NCBI GenBank assembly: GCA_963774075.1 | Contig: CAVZDP010000004.1 | Location: 32,668-96,667 of the forward strand | Origin: JBBQNR01 sp963774075 | Lineage (GTDB): Bacteria; Actinomycetota; Thermoleophilia; Solirubrobacterales; JBBDJG01 | Direction: 5' to 3' | DNA: 64,000 nt | In this document: positions 40,333-47,780 of the stretch, one piece after another | How positions within the stretch are numbered: position 1 is the stretch's first letter | Layout: every line of letters begins with the position of its first letter | Program-made: the position numbers and the translations under genes | The notes under the pieces: generated by a model | Databases searched by the model: none | What the model saw: the letters and a program-made list of their open reading frames with translations, nothing else | What the model was told of the DNA's origin: nothing

Positions 40333-40566
40333 ATGGAGCTGATCAAGCGCCTGGAGCCGCTGTCGCTTCTCCTGGTGATGTTGGTGGCGCTGAACTGGGC
40401 GGTCAACGCCCTGTTCGACTGGAACGCCATCTCGGAGATCTTCAGCAACGGGACTGTCGTGGACGTGGTCTACGTCGTAGCCGGCGTGGCCGCGCTGACG
40501 TTCGTGCCGAAGCTGATGGAGGAGCTTCACCTGGGCGGGCACGGAGCCCACCCACGCGGCGCGTAG
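40333..40566 (+). CDS. DUF378 small membrane protein
   Basis: A 77-residue protein with two membrane helices (LSLLLVMLVALNWAVNALF and VVDVVYVVAGVAALTFVPK) and a short His-rich tail. The LNWxxxxLFxWN and VYxxxGxAAL pattern matches DUF378. Function unknown. It is preceded by GGTAGAGAG and followed by a strong terminator. Confidence 0.85.
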   Translation: MELIKRLEPLSLLLVMLVALNWAVNALFDWNAISEIFSNGTVVDVVYVVAGVAALTFVPKLMEELHLGGHGAHPRGA

Positions 40567-40585
40567 GTCCAATCCCCAACGCACA

Positions 40586-40619
40586 GGACGAGCCGGTTTC
40601 CGGCTCGTCCGCTTTTTGG
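40586..40619 (+). terminator. Intrinsic terminator of the DUF378 gene
   Basis: GGACGAGCCGG (40586-40596), loop TTT, CCGGCTCGTCC (40600-40610) form a perfect 11-bp stem followed by GCTTTTTGGG. The 36 bp from 40587 to 40622 are repeated exactly at 40844-40879. Confidence 0.9.
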
Positions 40620-40651
40620 GGGGGTCAGCGTGAGCTGGCCCCATGAGACTT

Positions 40652-40815
40652 AGAGCCTCTAACGAAATGCCCGTGATGCCTGAGGCGGGGAGAATCGAGC
40701 CAGCCAAGGACGCAGGGAGGCCCCCATACCCAAGCGGTATGGGGCTGACCGAGGACGCGGGATGGCGATGATTCGCAGCCGCGTCAGGCGTTGCGGGTGT
40801 TTGGTTAGGGGCTCT
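40652..40815 (+). repeat. 164-bp imperfect inverted repeat, candidate structured RNA
   Basis: The left arm (40652-40730) and right arm (40736-40815) are imperfect reverse complements around loop CAAGC. Pairings include an outer stem from AGAGCC/GGCTCT inwards, GCCTGA (40678-40683) with TCAGGC (40784-40789), GAATC (40692-40696) with GATTC (40770-40774), GCCAGCC (40699-40705) with GGATGGC (40760-40766), and an apical CCCCATACC/GGTATGGGG. In the outer 30 positions, six of seven mismatches are G-U-compatible on the plus strand, which favours an RNA read from this strand. The loop strands AAGGACGCAGGGAGGCC and GAGGACGC recur in the copy at 3003-3091. It matches no structured RNA class I recognise. 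Confidence 0.7.
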
Positions 40816-40843
40816 CAGGTGTCCGGCAAAGCCGGCCCCATAT

Positions 40844-40879
40844 GACGAGCCGGTTTCCGGCTCGTCCGCTTTTTGGGGG
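40844..40879 (+). terminator. Second identical copy of the DUF378 terminator
   Basis: GACGAGCCGG, loop TTT, CCGGCTCGTC then CGCTTTTTGGGGG. It is identical over 36 bp to 40587-40622 and lies on the other side of the inverted-repeat element. It could terminate an RNA running through that element. A small hairpin (TCCGGC-AAA-GCCGGC) lies just upstream at 40822-40836. Confidence 0.8.
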
Positions 40880-40884
40880 TGCGT

Positions 40885-42126
40885 CTAGCTGACCTTGTCC
40901 CAGTGCTGCAGCTCGGGCAGGGGGTCGAACGGGCGCCCGCCCTTGTACCAGCCCGGTGCCGACCAGAGCTCGAAGTGCAGGTGGCAGCCGTGGGCGTTGC
41001 CGCTGTCGCCGACCGCCCCGATCGGCTGACCCGTGTAGACGCGCTGGCCATGCTCGACGAGAGCCGGCTCTCGCAGGTGCATGTAGACGTAGTCCTGCGC
41101 CGTGCCGGTGCCGCGCACGACTAGGTAGTAGCCGGCCTGCTGGTGAAAGCCCTTGAAGACGACCTTCCCCGCTCGCGCCGCAACGAGCGGAGCTCCGCAG
41201 CGCGCGAAGACGTCTTGACCCTGGTGGCTGTGGCCTCGGCGAACACTGCCGAACTCCGCTCCCGCGCCGCCGAAATCGTGCTTCTCGCGTACCGGGAAGA
41301 TGTGCCCGTAGAGGGCGAAGGCGTCCTCGCCGCTGGCCCCACCGCCGTTCGCAGCGGCGGGAGCGGCGCTCGCCACGACCCCGCCTGGCATAGCGGCCTG
41401 GAACGCGTAGTAGCCCTCGGGTAGCTGCTTTCCGGCCGTGCGCCCGTTCCAGATCACTCGGCGCACCTCGCCCGGCGATACCTGGGGCTGGGTCCAGCTC
41501 GTGACGACGGCGCGGTCGGCGAGCCGCACGAGGTTGACGGTCACGTCGACGGGTCCAGCGCTGGCGACCTGGAAGCTGAAGACTGCGTTCCGAAGGCCGC
41601 CGTAGAAGATCTCGCGCAGCTTCGAAACGGCGGTGCCGATGGCCGGCTGGGAGCCCTGCTGACTGGGCACCGGGGGCGCGCCGAGCCCGTCGTCCACGAC
41701 CAGGCTGCCCCAGCGGCGTGAACGCCCACCCGAGACGGGGAGCACCGCGATCGGGCCGCTGGCCGCGCCGCTCGGGACGCTCGCACGCACGCGCCCGCTG
41801 CTGACCGGGCTCAGTGCGGCCGCCGCGTTATCGGCTTGCCCGCGGCCGCCGTAGAAGAGGATCTGTCCCGCCGCCGGCAGGAAGCGCCCGCGCACCTCGA
41901 CCGTCGTGCCAGGCTGCACCCAGAGGGGGTCCACGCATGGGCGGTCCGGCCTCTCGACGCAGCGGGCAATGGTGACCTGAGGCCGGGGTGCAACACCGGC
42001 GCCGCCGCTGGCCGCACCCGCGGTGGAGCTCGGGACGAGCAGCCCGACGAGCCCGCACGCAAGGGCTAGGCGGTTGCCGGCACGGCGCCATGGGCGCGGG
42101 CCAGCCGCGTGGGATGTCGGCGGCAA
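40885..42126 (-). CDS. Secreted M23-family peptidoglycan endopeptidase
   Basis: A 413-residue exported protein. An N-terminal signal peptide (about 1-40; NRLALACGLVGLLVPSSTAG) is followed by two beta-rich Ig-like regions and a C-terminal M23 lysostaphin-type domain. The zinc site is GHSHQGQDVFARCG (HxxxxD) and CHLHFELW (HxH). The domain cuts peptide cross-bridges in the wall. The TTG start is fixed by the AGAGAGGA ribosome binding site 4 nt before it. A cyclic-di-AMP riboswitch occupies the 5' leader, linking wall turnover to this second messenger, as known for other actinobacterial wall hydrolases. Confidence 0.92.
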   Translation of the reverse strand: MPPTSHAAGPRPWRRAGNRLALACGLVGLLVPSSTAGAASGGAGVAPRPQVTIARCVERPDRPCVDPLWVQPGTTVEVRGRFLPAAGQILFYGGRGQADNAAAALSPVSSGRVRASVPSGAASGPIAVLPVSGGRSRRWGSLVVDDGLGAPPVPSQQGSQPAIGTAVSKLREIFYGGLRNAVFSFQVASAGPVDVTVNLVRLADRAVVTSWTQPQVSPGEVRRVIWNGRTAGKQLPEGYYAFQAAMPGGVVASAAPAAANGGGASGEDAFALYGHIFPVREKHDFGGAGAEFGSVRRGHSHQGQDVFARCGAPLVAARAGKVVFKGFHQQAGYYLVVRGTGTAQDYVYMHLREPALVEHGQRVYTGQPIGAVGDSGNAHGCHLHFELWSAPGWYKGGRPFDPLPELQHWDKVS

Positions 42127-42144
42127 ACAGTCCTCTCTTTCTGC

Positions 42145-42322
42145 GGCCTACGGAGTTAGCTGACGGGCTCGCGCTGAAAGAGCTGCGCTACGGCCGACGC
42201 GGTCGTGTCTCACGCCCTCGGCGGCCGATTCGCCCCACTCGAGCGGCCGTGCGTGCCGCTCACTGGTTCCCCCGTTCTCCGCCTCGGTGCGCTACGCGAC
42301 CCCGGCGGAGATTAGGCAGGCC
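42145..42322 (-). promoter_or_regulatory. Cyclic-di-AMP (ydaO-yuaA type) riboswitch
   Basis: Read on the minus strand, the leader has the ydaO hallmark segments in order: GGCCTGC closing stem, AATCTCCGCC, GGGGGAACC (plus 42265-42273), GTGGGGCGAATC, and the diagnostic 3' block CCCGTCAGCTAACTCC (plus 42152-42167) followed by GTAGGCC, which pairs with the 5' GGCCTGC. It ends 19 nt before the M23 start. Members of this class bind cyclic di-AMP and usually turn off the downstream gene. Identified from remembered consensus, not from a covariance search. Confidence 0.9.
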
Positions 42323-42337
42323 TATTCGAAGGGCGCG

Positions 42338-42360
42338 AGTATAACGGCCGATTCGGCCGC
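42338..42360 (-). promoter_or_regulatory. Promoter region of the M23 riboswitch transcript
   Basis: On the minus strand TATACT (plus 42338-42343) would start transcription about 8 nt before the riboswitch. Directly upstream is the 15-bp palindrome CGGCCGATTCGGCCG (42345-42359), in the place of the -10/-35 spacer. No good TTGACA-type -35 is present, so an alternative sigma factor or an activator is possible. Confidence 0.5.
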
Positions 42361-42702
42361 TTCTACTAGTGACATTTTGTTACAAGGTCCGCGGCGCGAG
42401 CGCCATCATCGGGATACGACCTGGGAGCTCCCGACCCTGCATTCCAGGCGTCGTCGAGGCGCGTCCTGTGGCCCGTGGGCAGCCCGGAAGGACATGTCGG
42501 AGCGCCCATTTCGCCCGCCCCTAAAGGCTTTGCCGCCTCCCACGTGCGTCCGGCGCCGGCGGAGCCGCCCCCCTATTTGCGGCTATAGTTCCCAGCCTGC
42601 CGGCGGCGGCTCGTCGCCACGGAGAGTGGTCTGCATCTGGCAGGCGAGGTTTCCGAAGCCTCCTGAATGCAGGCGACCGCGCAACCCGGCGGATCTACCA
42701 GC
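42361..42702 (+). promoter_or_regulatory. Non-coding region upstream of rplM
   Basis: These 342 bases contain no gene that I can support. A -10-like TATAGT at 42584-42589 is the best candidate promoter for rplM and would give a leader of about 110 nt. The leader has GC-rich short inverted repeats but no ribosomal-protein leader class that I recognise. The left part probably also holds upstream elements of the M23 promoter. Confidence 0.4.
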
Positions 42703-43137
42703 GTGAAGACCTACGTGGCGACACCGTCCAACCGCGAGCGCGAGTGGCTGCTCGTGGATGCCAGCGGCAAGACGCTGGGCAGGTTGGCGACCCAGATTGC
42801 GGACATCCTGCGCGGCAAGCGCAAGCCCGAGTACACGCCTCACATCGACACCGGCGACTTCGTAGTGGTAATCAACGCGAGCCGGATCGCCGTGACCGGC
42901 AAGAAGCGGGAGCAGAAGCTCTACCACCGCCACTCCGGCTACCCGGGGGGGCTTCGCACGCGAACGCTGGACGAAATGCTCGCGCGCCGGCCTGAAGAGG
43001 TGATCCGTCTCGCAGTAAGGGGAATGCTGCCTCGCAATCGCCTGGGGCGACAGCAGTTCGGGAAGCTGAAGGTCTACGCGGGCCCCGAACACCCACACCG
43101 AGCCCAGCAGCCCCGGACTCTGAAGATCGAGGACTAA
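42703..43137 (+). CDS. rplM: 50S ribosomal protein L13
   Basis: A 144-residue L13 protein. The start VKTYVATPSNRERE-W matches the family, so the GTG at 42703 is preferred over an in-frame ATG at 42667. Conserved blocks include DASGKTLGRLATQIADILRG, HIDTGDFVVVINASRIAVTG and YHRHSGYPGGLR, and the C-terminal YAGPEHPHRAQQPR. It forms the usual pair with rpsI, 22 bp downstream. Confidence 0.96.
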   Translation: MKTYVATPSNREREWLLVDASGKTLGRLATQIADILRGKRKPEYTPHIDTGDFVVVINASRIAVTGKKREQKLYHRHSGYPGGLRTRTLDEMLARRPEEVIRLAVRGMLPRNRLGRQQFGKLKVYAGPEHPHRAQQPRTLKIED

Positions 43138-43159
43138 GAGAAGCTCGAGGAAGGAAGAC

Positions 43160-43969
43160 GTGAGCGAGGACCAAGAGACGACCCGGCCGGACGAGGACCC
43201 GACGCAGCCCGAGGCATCGGCGCCGGAGGAGCAGCCCTCCGGGCCGGCCACGGAGGATCAGCCTTCGGCCACGGAGGAGCAGCCCTCGGAGCCGGCCGCC
43301 GAGGATCAGCCTGCGGCGGCGCAGGCCGAGGAGCCACCCTCCGACCCGGCAGCCGAAACGCAGGCCGAGGCGCCGAGCGAGCGGCCCGAAGGCGAGCCCG
43401 TTCCCGCGGAGGCGGAGGCAGCGGGCGCCGAGGAAGCGGCCGACGCCCCTGGCGCAGAAGAAGTGGCAGCCTCCGGGTCCGAGGAAGCTGGCGACGTTGC
43501 GGCCGTCGCCGTTGCGGCGGAGGCCGACGAGCCCGAGCAAACCGAGGAGCCGGCGGCCCCAACGCTGATCGAGCTCAGCGCCGACGCCCGCTACATCGCC
43601 ACGGGCAAGCGCAAGTCATCGGTCGCGCGGGTCATCCTGCGTCCGGGCGATGGCTCCTTCGACATCAACGGCCGCTCCCTGGAGCAGTACTTCCCCCGCC
43701 GCAGGCACCAGTCCGTGGCGCGCCAACCGCTCGAGGCCGCCGGCTACCTGGAGCGCATCTCCGTCAGGGCCAGGATCCACGGCGGCGGCGTCTCGGGTCA
43801 GGCCGACGCGATCAGACACGGCATCGCGAAGGCCTTGATCGAGGCGGACCCCAACCTGCGCGCCGAGCTCAAGCGGCGCCAGTTCTTGACTCGCGACCCG
43901 CGCGTGAAGGAGCGTCGCAAGGCGGGGCTGAAGAAAGCCCGCAAGCGCCCACAGTTCTCGAAGCGCTAG
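43160..43969 (+). CDS. rpsI: 30S ribosomal protein S9 with long acidic N-terminal extension
   Basis: The last about 130 residues are a normal S9: YIATGKRKSSVARVILRPGD, GRSLEQYFPRRRHQSVARQP, IHGGGVSGQADAIRHGIAKA and the conserved C-terminal KKARKRPQFSKR that reaches the ribosomal P site. They are preceded by about 138 residues made almost only of Ala, Glu, Pro, Asp, Gln, Ser and Thr in degenerate repeats (EEQPS, EDQP, AEAP). The extension is in frame, has a ribosome binding site (GGAAG before GTG 43160) and high-GC third positions. It should be disordered and strongly acidic. Extended S9 occurs in some actinobacteria, but this is unusually long. Confidence 0.95.
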   Translation: MSEDQETTRPDEDPTQPEASAPEEQPSGPATEDQPSATEEQPSEPAAEDQPAAAQAEEPPSDPAAETQAEAPSERPEGEPVPAEAEAAGAEEAADAPGAEEVAASGSEEAGDVAAVAVAAEADEPEQTEEPAAPTLIELSADARYIATGKRKSSVARVILRPGDGSFDINGRSLEQYFPRRRHQSVARQPLEAAGYLERISVRARIHGGGVSGQADAIRHGIAKALIEADPNLRAELKRRQFLTRDPRVKERRKAGLKKARKRPQFSKR

Positions 43970-43980
43970 CGACTCCGCGC

Positions 43981-45321
43981 ATGGCCGTCTCCTCGAAGAC
44001 GAAGCTGTTCGGGACCGACGGTGTGCGCGGCGCGGTCGGCGAGTTCCTGACGCCCGAGCTCGCCTTCGCGCTCGGCCGCGCGTCGATCGGCGTCTGCGAG
44101 ACGGCTCAACCTCAAGTGCTCGTCGTGCGCGACACGCGTCAGTCGGGCGAGATGCTCGAGTCCGCTCTCTGCGCGGGCATCGCAGCCGCGGGCGGCCACG
44201 CGCTCCTCGCCGGTGTGCTGCCAACGCCCGCCGCAGCGGTCCTGGTCAGGAGGCTCGGCCTCGACCTCGCGGTCGTGATCTCCGCATCACACAACCCGTA
44301 CCACGACAACGGGATCAAGTTCTTCGGGCCCGACGGACACAAGCTCTCAGGCGACGCCGAGGCCGAGATAGAGGCCGGCGTCTCGGCAACGACGACGGCG
44401 GTCGGCAGCGGACACGTGCGGTCGCTCGCCGGAGCCCTGGACGATTACCTGCGAGAGCTCGGCTCTCAGTTCCAGGTCGACCTCTCCGGCAAGCGCGTGC
44501 TGCTCGACTGCGCGAACGGCGCGACCTACCAGGCCGCGCCGCTGATGTTCGAGAGGCTTGGCGCGCAGGTGGACGCATTCGCCGTGGAACCGGACGGCGT
44601 CAACATCAACGCCGGCTGCGGCTCTACACATCTGGCCCCGTTGGTGGAGCGCATGTCGCGCGGTGAGCACGACATCGGCTTCGCGTTCGACGGAGACGGG
44701 GACCGCATGCTCTCGGTCGACCGCCGCGGCCGCGTGGTGGACGGCGACGAGATCATCGCCTACGCGGCGCTGCATCTGCGCGAGCGCGGCGAGCTCGCCG
44801 GCGAGGGGGTTGCCGTCACCGTGATGACGAACTACGGGTTCCACCAGGCGATGGAGGCCGCCGGCATCGAAGTCGCGACGACGAACGTCGGCGACCGCTA
44901 CGTCGTGGAGGAACTGTTCAAGCGAGGGTGGGTGCTCGGCGGCGAGCAGTCGGGGCACGTAATCGACATGCGCTTCACGCCCTCGGGTGACGGCATCGCC
45001 GCGGCGCTGCTGCTTCTGGAGTCCCTTGCGGGGCGCGAGCTCTCGGAGACGGAGGTGATGCGAAAGCTTCCGCAACGACTCGTCAACGTCCCGGTGGCGG
45101 CGCGCGACGCGCTGCCCCAGTCCGCGGGGGTGAGGGAAGCGGTGGAAGCGGAGTCGGCGGCGCTCGAGGGTCGCGGCAGGGTGCTGGTGCGACCGTCCGG
45201 CACCGAGCCGGTGGTACGCGTGATGGTCGAAGCTCCAACCGAGGAGGAGTGCAAGCAGGTTTGCGACCGGCTCGTGGACGTCGTGAGCCGGGAGCTGGGG
45301 ACGGACAGCACCGGTACCTGA
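43981..45321 (+). CDS. glmM: Phosphoglucosamine mutase
   Basis: GlmM converts glucosamine-6-phosphate to glucosamine-1-phosphate for UDP-GlcNAc and wall synthesis. The 446-residue protein has FGTDGVRGAVGEFLTPELAF, the phosphoserine loop VISASHNPYHDNGIKFFG, the metal loop FDGDGDRML and the sugar loop GGEQSGHVI, then a phosphate-binding RPSGTEPVVRVMVEA. It follows rpsI by 11 bp in the widespread rplM-rpsI-glmM arrangement. The next gene, glmS, makes its substrate. Confidence 0.96.
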   Translation: MAVSSKTKLFGTDGVRGAVGEFLTPELAFALGRASIGVCETAQPQVLVVRDTRQSGEMLESALCAGIAAAGGHALLAGVLPTPAAAVLVRRLGLDLAVVISASHNPYHDNGIKFFGPDGHKLSGDAEAEIEAGVSATTTAVGSGHVRSLAGALDDYLRELGSQFQVDLSGKRVLLDCANGATYQAAPLMFERLGAQVDAFAVEPDGVNINAGCGSTHLAPLVERMSRGEHDIGFAFDGDGDRMLSVDRRGRVVDGDEIIAYAALHLRERGELAGEGVAVTVMTNYGFHQAMEAAGIEVATTNVGDRYVVEELFKRGWVLGGEQSGHVIDMRFTPSGDGIAAALLLLESLAGRELSETEVMRKLPQRLVNVPVAARDALPQSAGVREAVEAESAALEGRGRVLVRPSGTEPVVRVMVEAPTEEECKQVCDRLVDVVSRELGTDSTGT

Positions 45322-45446
45322 CAGTTCGGAAAAGTTCCGCAAGCTGGCGGAACATGCGTCCTCGAAAGGGCCGGACCGCTGTCCTAGGTCCTAGGAATCG
45401 GCCTAGTTTTGCTGGTAGCATCGGTTCTCCCGAGCGGGGTGGGAAC

Positions 45447-45467
45447 GGCCGCGAAGAGCGGCTTTTT
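45447..45467 (+). terminator. Intrinsic terminator in the glmM-glmS gap (possible attenuator)
   Basis: GCCGC (45448-45452), loop GAAGA, GCGGC (45458-45462) then TTTTT form an intrinsic terminator 50 nt before glmS. Another hairpin GTTCCGC/GCGGAAC (45334-45340 and 45347-45353) lies just after glmM. GC-rich sequence between could form competing structure. I see no glmS ribozyme. Confidence 0.6.
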
Positions 45468-45517
45468 CGATTTTAAAAAGGACTTGGCCCCGTCCGGAAG
45501 TAAGGAGGGCATGAGAG

Positions 45518-47389
45518 ATGTGCGGGATCGTTGGATACGTTGGAGACCGCTCCTGCCAGGAGCTTCTTTTGTACGGGCTCGAGCGGCTGGAGTACAGGGG
45601 CTACGACTCGGCCGGGCTGTCGCTCCTGAGCGATGGCCGGATCGAGACGGTGCGCTCCGTCGGCAACCTGAGCAGGCTGCGCGAGGCGGTCGCCGCCAAC
45701 GGTGAGGAGGGCGGCGTGGCGACCCAGACGCGGGAAGCCACGACCGGGATCGGCCACACCCGCTGGGCGACGCACGGCCGCCCCTCGGAGCGCAACGCCC
45801 ATCCGCACCCTGACTGCACGGGTCGCGTGCACATCGTCCTCAACGGGATCGTCGAGAACTACGTCGACCTGCGCGCCCAGCTCGAGTCGGAGGGCCACCA
45901 CTTCGCGTCGGAGACGGACGCGGAGGTCGTCGCCCACCTGATCGAGAAGCACCTCCTCGAACTGGGGGACGGTGCCACGCTCACCGAGGCCACGCGGCTC
46001 TCCTACCTCGACCTCCGAGGACACTACGCCTTCGTCGCAGTCTCGGCGGACGAGGAAGACACAATCGTCGGCGCTCGCAAAGAGTGCCCGCTCGTCGTCG
46101 GCGTCGGCGAGGGCGAGCACTTCATCGCCTCCGCAATCCCGGCCTTCCTTCGGGATACGCGCAATGTGAAGCTCCTGAACGATGACGAGATCGTCGTCTT
46201 GCGTCCCGCCGGCACCGAGTTCCTGAGCTCCGATGGCGAGCCGGTGCACCGCCAGACGGAGGAAGTCCTGTGGGACGACGACGCTGCCGAGAAGGCCGGC
46301 TATCCGACGTTCATGCTGAAGGAGATCCACGAGCAGTCCCACGCCGTTGCCGAGACGATCGCCGATCGCCTGCCGCACGCCGACCGCGTGGAGCTCGGCG
46401 ACATCGGGATCGACGACGCCGACCTCGCTCGCGTGAGGCGGATCGTGATCGTCGCCTGCGGCACGTCGTACCATGCCGGCCTCGTTGGCCGCTACGCCAT
46501 AGAGGAGTGGGCGCGGCTCCCGGTCGAGATGGACATCGCGTCCGAGTACCGGTACCGCAATCCGGTCGTCGGCCCTGAGGACCTCGTCATCGGGATCTCG
46601 CAGTCGGGCGAGACAGCGGACACGCTCGCCGCGATGCGGCTCGCCCGGTCGCACGGTGCGAAGGTGCTCGCGGTGACGAACATCCTCGGCAGCCAAGCCA
46701 CTCGCGACGCGGACGGTGTGCTCTACACGCGCGCGGGGCTCGAGATCGGAGTGGCGGCGACCAAGACGTTCGTCTGCCAGGTGGTGGTGATGTACCTGCT
46801 CGGCCTGAAGCTCGCGGAGGTCCGTGGCACGTTCAGCCGCCCCGAGCTGCGGCGTCTGATCAGGGAGCTCAAGGCGATCCCCCACAAGATCGAGACGCTC
46901 CTCGCGTCATCCGAGCGCGAGATGCGCCAGATCGCGCGTACGTACTACGAGCGCGACTTCTTCCTTTACCTCGGCCGGCACATCGGCCTGCCGGTGTGCC
47001 TGGAAGGTGCGCTGAAGCTGAAGGAGATCTCCTACATCCCCACGGATGCCTACGCGGCGGGAGAGATGAAGCACGGTCCCATCGCGCTCCTCGACGAATC
47101 GACGCCGGTGATCTGCGTGGCCACCGACAGCCCGATCCTCGACAAGGTGCTGTCGAACGCCGAGGAAGTGAAGGCGCGCGGCGCGGAGGTGCTCGCGATC
47201 GCGACCGAAGGGTCGAAGCGCGTCGAAGCCGTCGCCGACCGCACGGTGTTCGTTCCGCGAACCGACTGGATCCTCCAGCCGATCCTCGCGGTGATCCCGC
47301 TTCAGTTGCTGGCGTACCACATCGCGCGGCTGCGCGACCTGAACGTGGACCAGCCGCGCAACCTGGCGAAGACCGTCACGGTCGAGTAA
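45518..47389 (+). CDS. glmS: Glucosamine-fructose-6-phosphate aminotransferase
   Basis: GlmS makes glucosamine-6-phosphate from fructose-6-phosphate and glutamine, the committed step to UDP-GlcNAc. The 623-residue protein begins MCGIVGYVG with the N-terminal nucleophile Cys, and has TRWATHGRPSERNAHPHPDC in the glutaminase domain. The two SIS domains show VACGTSYHAGLVGRYAIEE, SQSGETADTLAAM and LGRHIGLPVCLEGALKLKE, with the C-terminal LRDLNVDQPRNLAKTVTVE. AAGGAGGG precedes the ATG. acpS starts 3 nt after its stop. Confidence 0.97.
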   Translation: MCGIVGYVGDRSCQELLLYGLERLEYRGYDSAGLSLLSDGRIETVRSVGNLSRLREAVAANGEEGGVATQTREATTGIGHTRWATHGRPSERNAHPHPDCTGRVHIVLNGIVENYVDLRAQLESEGHHFASETDAEVVAHLIEKHLLELGDGATLTEATRLSYLDLRGHYAFVAVSADEEDTIVGARKECPLVVGVGEGEHFIASAIPAFLRDTRNVKLLNDDEIVVLRPAGTEFLSSDGEPVHRQTEEVLWDDDAAEKAGYPTFMLKEIHEQSHAVAETIADRLPHADRVELGDIGIDDADLARVRRIVIVACGTSYHAGLVGRYAIEEWARLPVEMDIASEYRYRNPVVGPEDLVIGISQSGETADTLAAMRLARSHGAKVLAVTNILGSQATRDADGVLYTRAGLEIGVAATKTFVCQVVVMYLLGLKLAEVRGTFSRPELRRLIRELKAIPHKIETLLASSEREMRQIARTYYERDFFLYLGRHIGLPVCLEGALKLKEISYIPTDAYAAGEMKHGPIALLDESTPVICVATDSPILDKVLSNAEEVKARGAEVLAIATEGSKRVEAVADRTVFVPRTDWILQPILAVIPLQLLAYHIARLRDLNVDQPRNLAKTVTVE

Positions 47390-47392
47390 CCG

Positions 47393-47770
47393 TTGCTGCT
47401 CGGCGTCGGGATCGATCTGCTCGAGATCGAGCGGCTCGAGCGGGCGCTGGCACGCCGTCCACGCCTGGCCAACCGGCTGTTCACCGACGCCGAGCGTGAG
47501 TACGCGGCGGCGCGCGCGCGGCCGGCGCAGCATCTCGCCGCCCGTTTCTGCGCGAAGGAGGCGGCAGCGAAGTCCCTCGGGATGACCGGCTGGAGCTTCA
47601 CCGACGTCGAGGTCGTGGCGGGGGCGCCGCCGCGGGTGGCGCTGCGCGGTCGCGCGGGACTGCGCGCGCGGGAGCTCGGCGCGACCGTCAGCGTGTCGCT
47701 CACGCACTCGCATGGCACCGCCGCTGCAGTGGCGCTGGCCGAGCACGCGCAGGGCGACAGAACGTTGTAG
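47393..47770 (+). CDS. acpS: Holo-[acyl-carrier-protein] synthase
   Basis: AcpS transfers phosphopantetheine from CoA to acyl carrier protein. The 125-residue protein has GVGIDLLEIERLERALAR (metal-binding Asp), ARFCAKEAAAKSLGMTGWSF (metal-binding Glu, substrate Lys) and SVSLTHSHGTAAAVALAE. The TTG start is 3 nt after glmS. It lies directly before nnr, a neighbour pair seen in many bacteria. Confidence 0.95.
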   Translation: MLLGVGIDLLEIERLERALARRPRLANRLFTDAEREYAAARARPAQHLAARFCAKEAAAKSLGMTGWSFTDVEVVAGAPPRVALRGRAGLRARELGATVSVSLTHSHGTAAAVALAEHAQGDRTL

Positions 47771-47780
47771 CTTCGGCCGC

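Noticed and set aside
40285..40707. Minus-strand frame across the DUF378 gene and the left arm of the inverted repeat
   Set aside because: No conserved motif, overlaps a clear membrane protein gene and a terminator hairpin; the inverted repeat explains the open frame poorly but better than a protein.
40644..40770. Short plus-strand ORF starting at an ATG just before the inverted repeat (MRLRASNEMPVM...)
   Set aside because: It ends at a stop within the element, lacks a convincing ribosome binding site, and the differences from the copy at 3003-3091 fit paired stems better than synonymous codon changes.
40652..40815. Known riboswitch (GEMM cyclic-di-GMP, TPP, cobalamin, ydaO) as identity of the inverted repeat
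   Set aside because: The loop strands GGACGCAGGGAGG and GAGGACGC do not match the conserved cores of these classes as I remember them; the real ydaO aptamer is at 42145-42322.
45322..45517. glmS ribozyme in the glmS leader
   Set aside because: The characteristic core sequence is not seen; only simple hairpins and a terminator are present.
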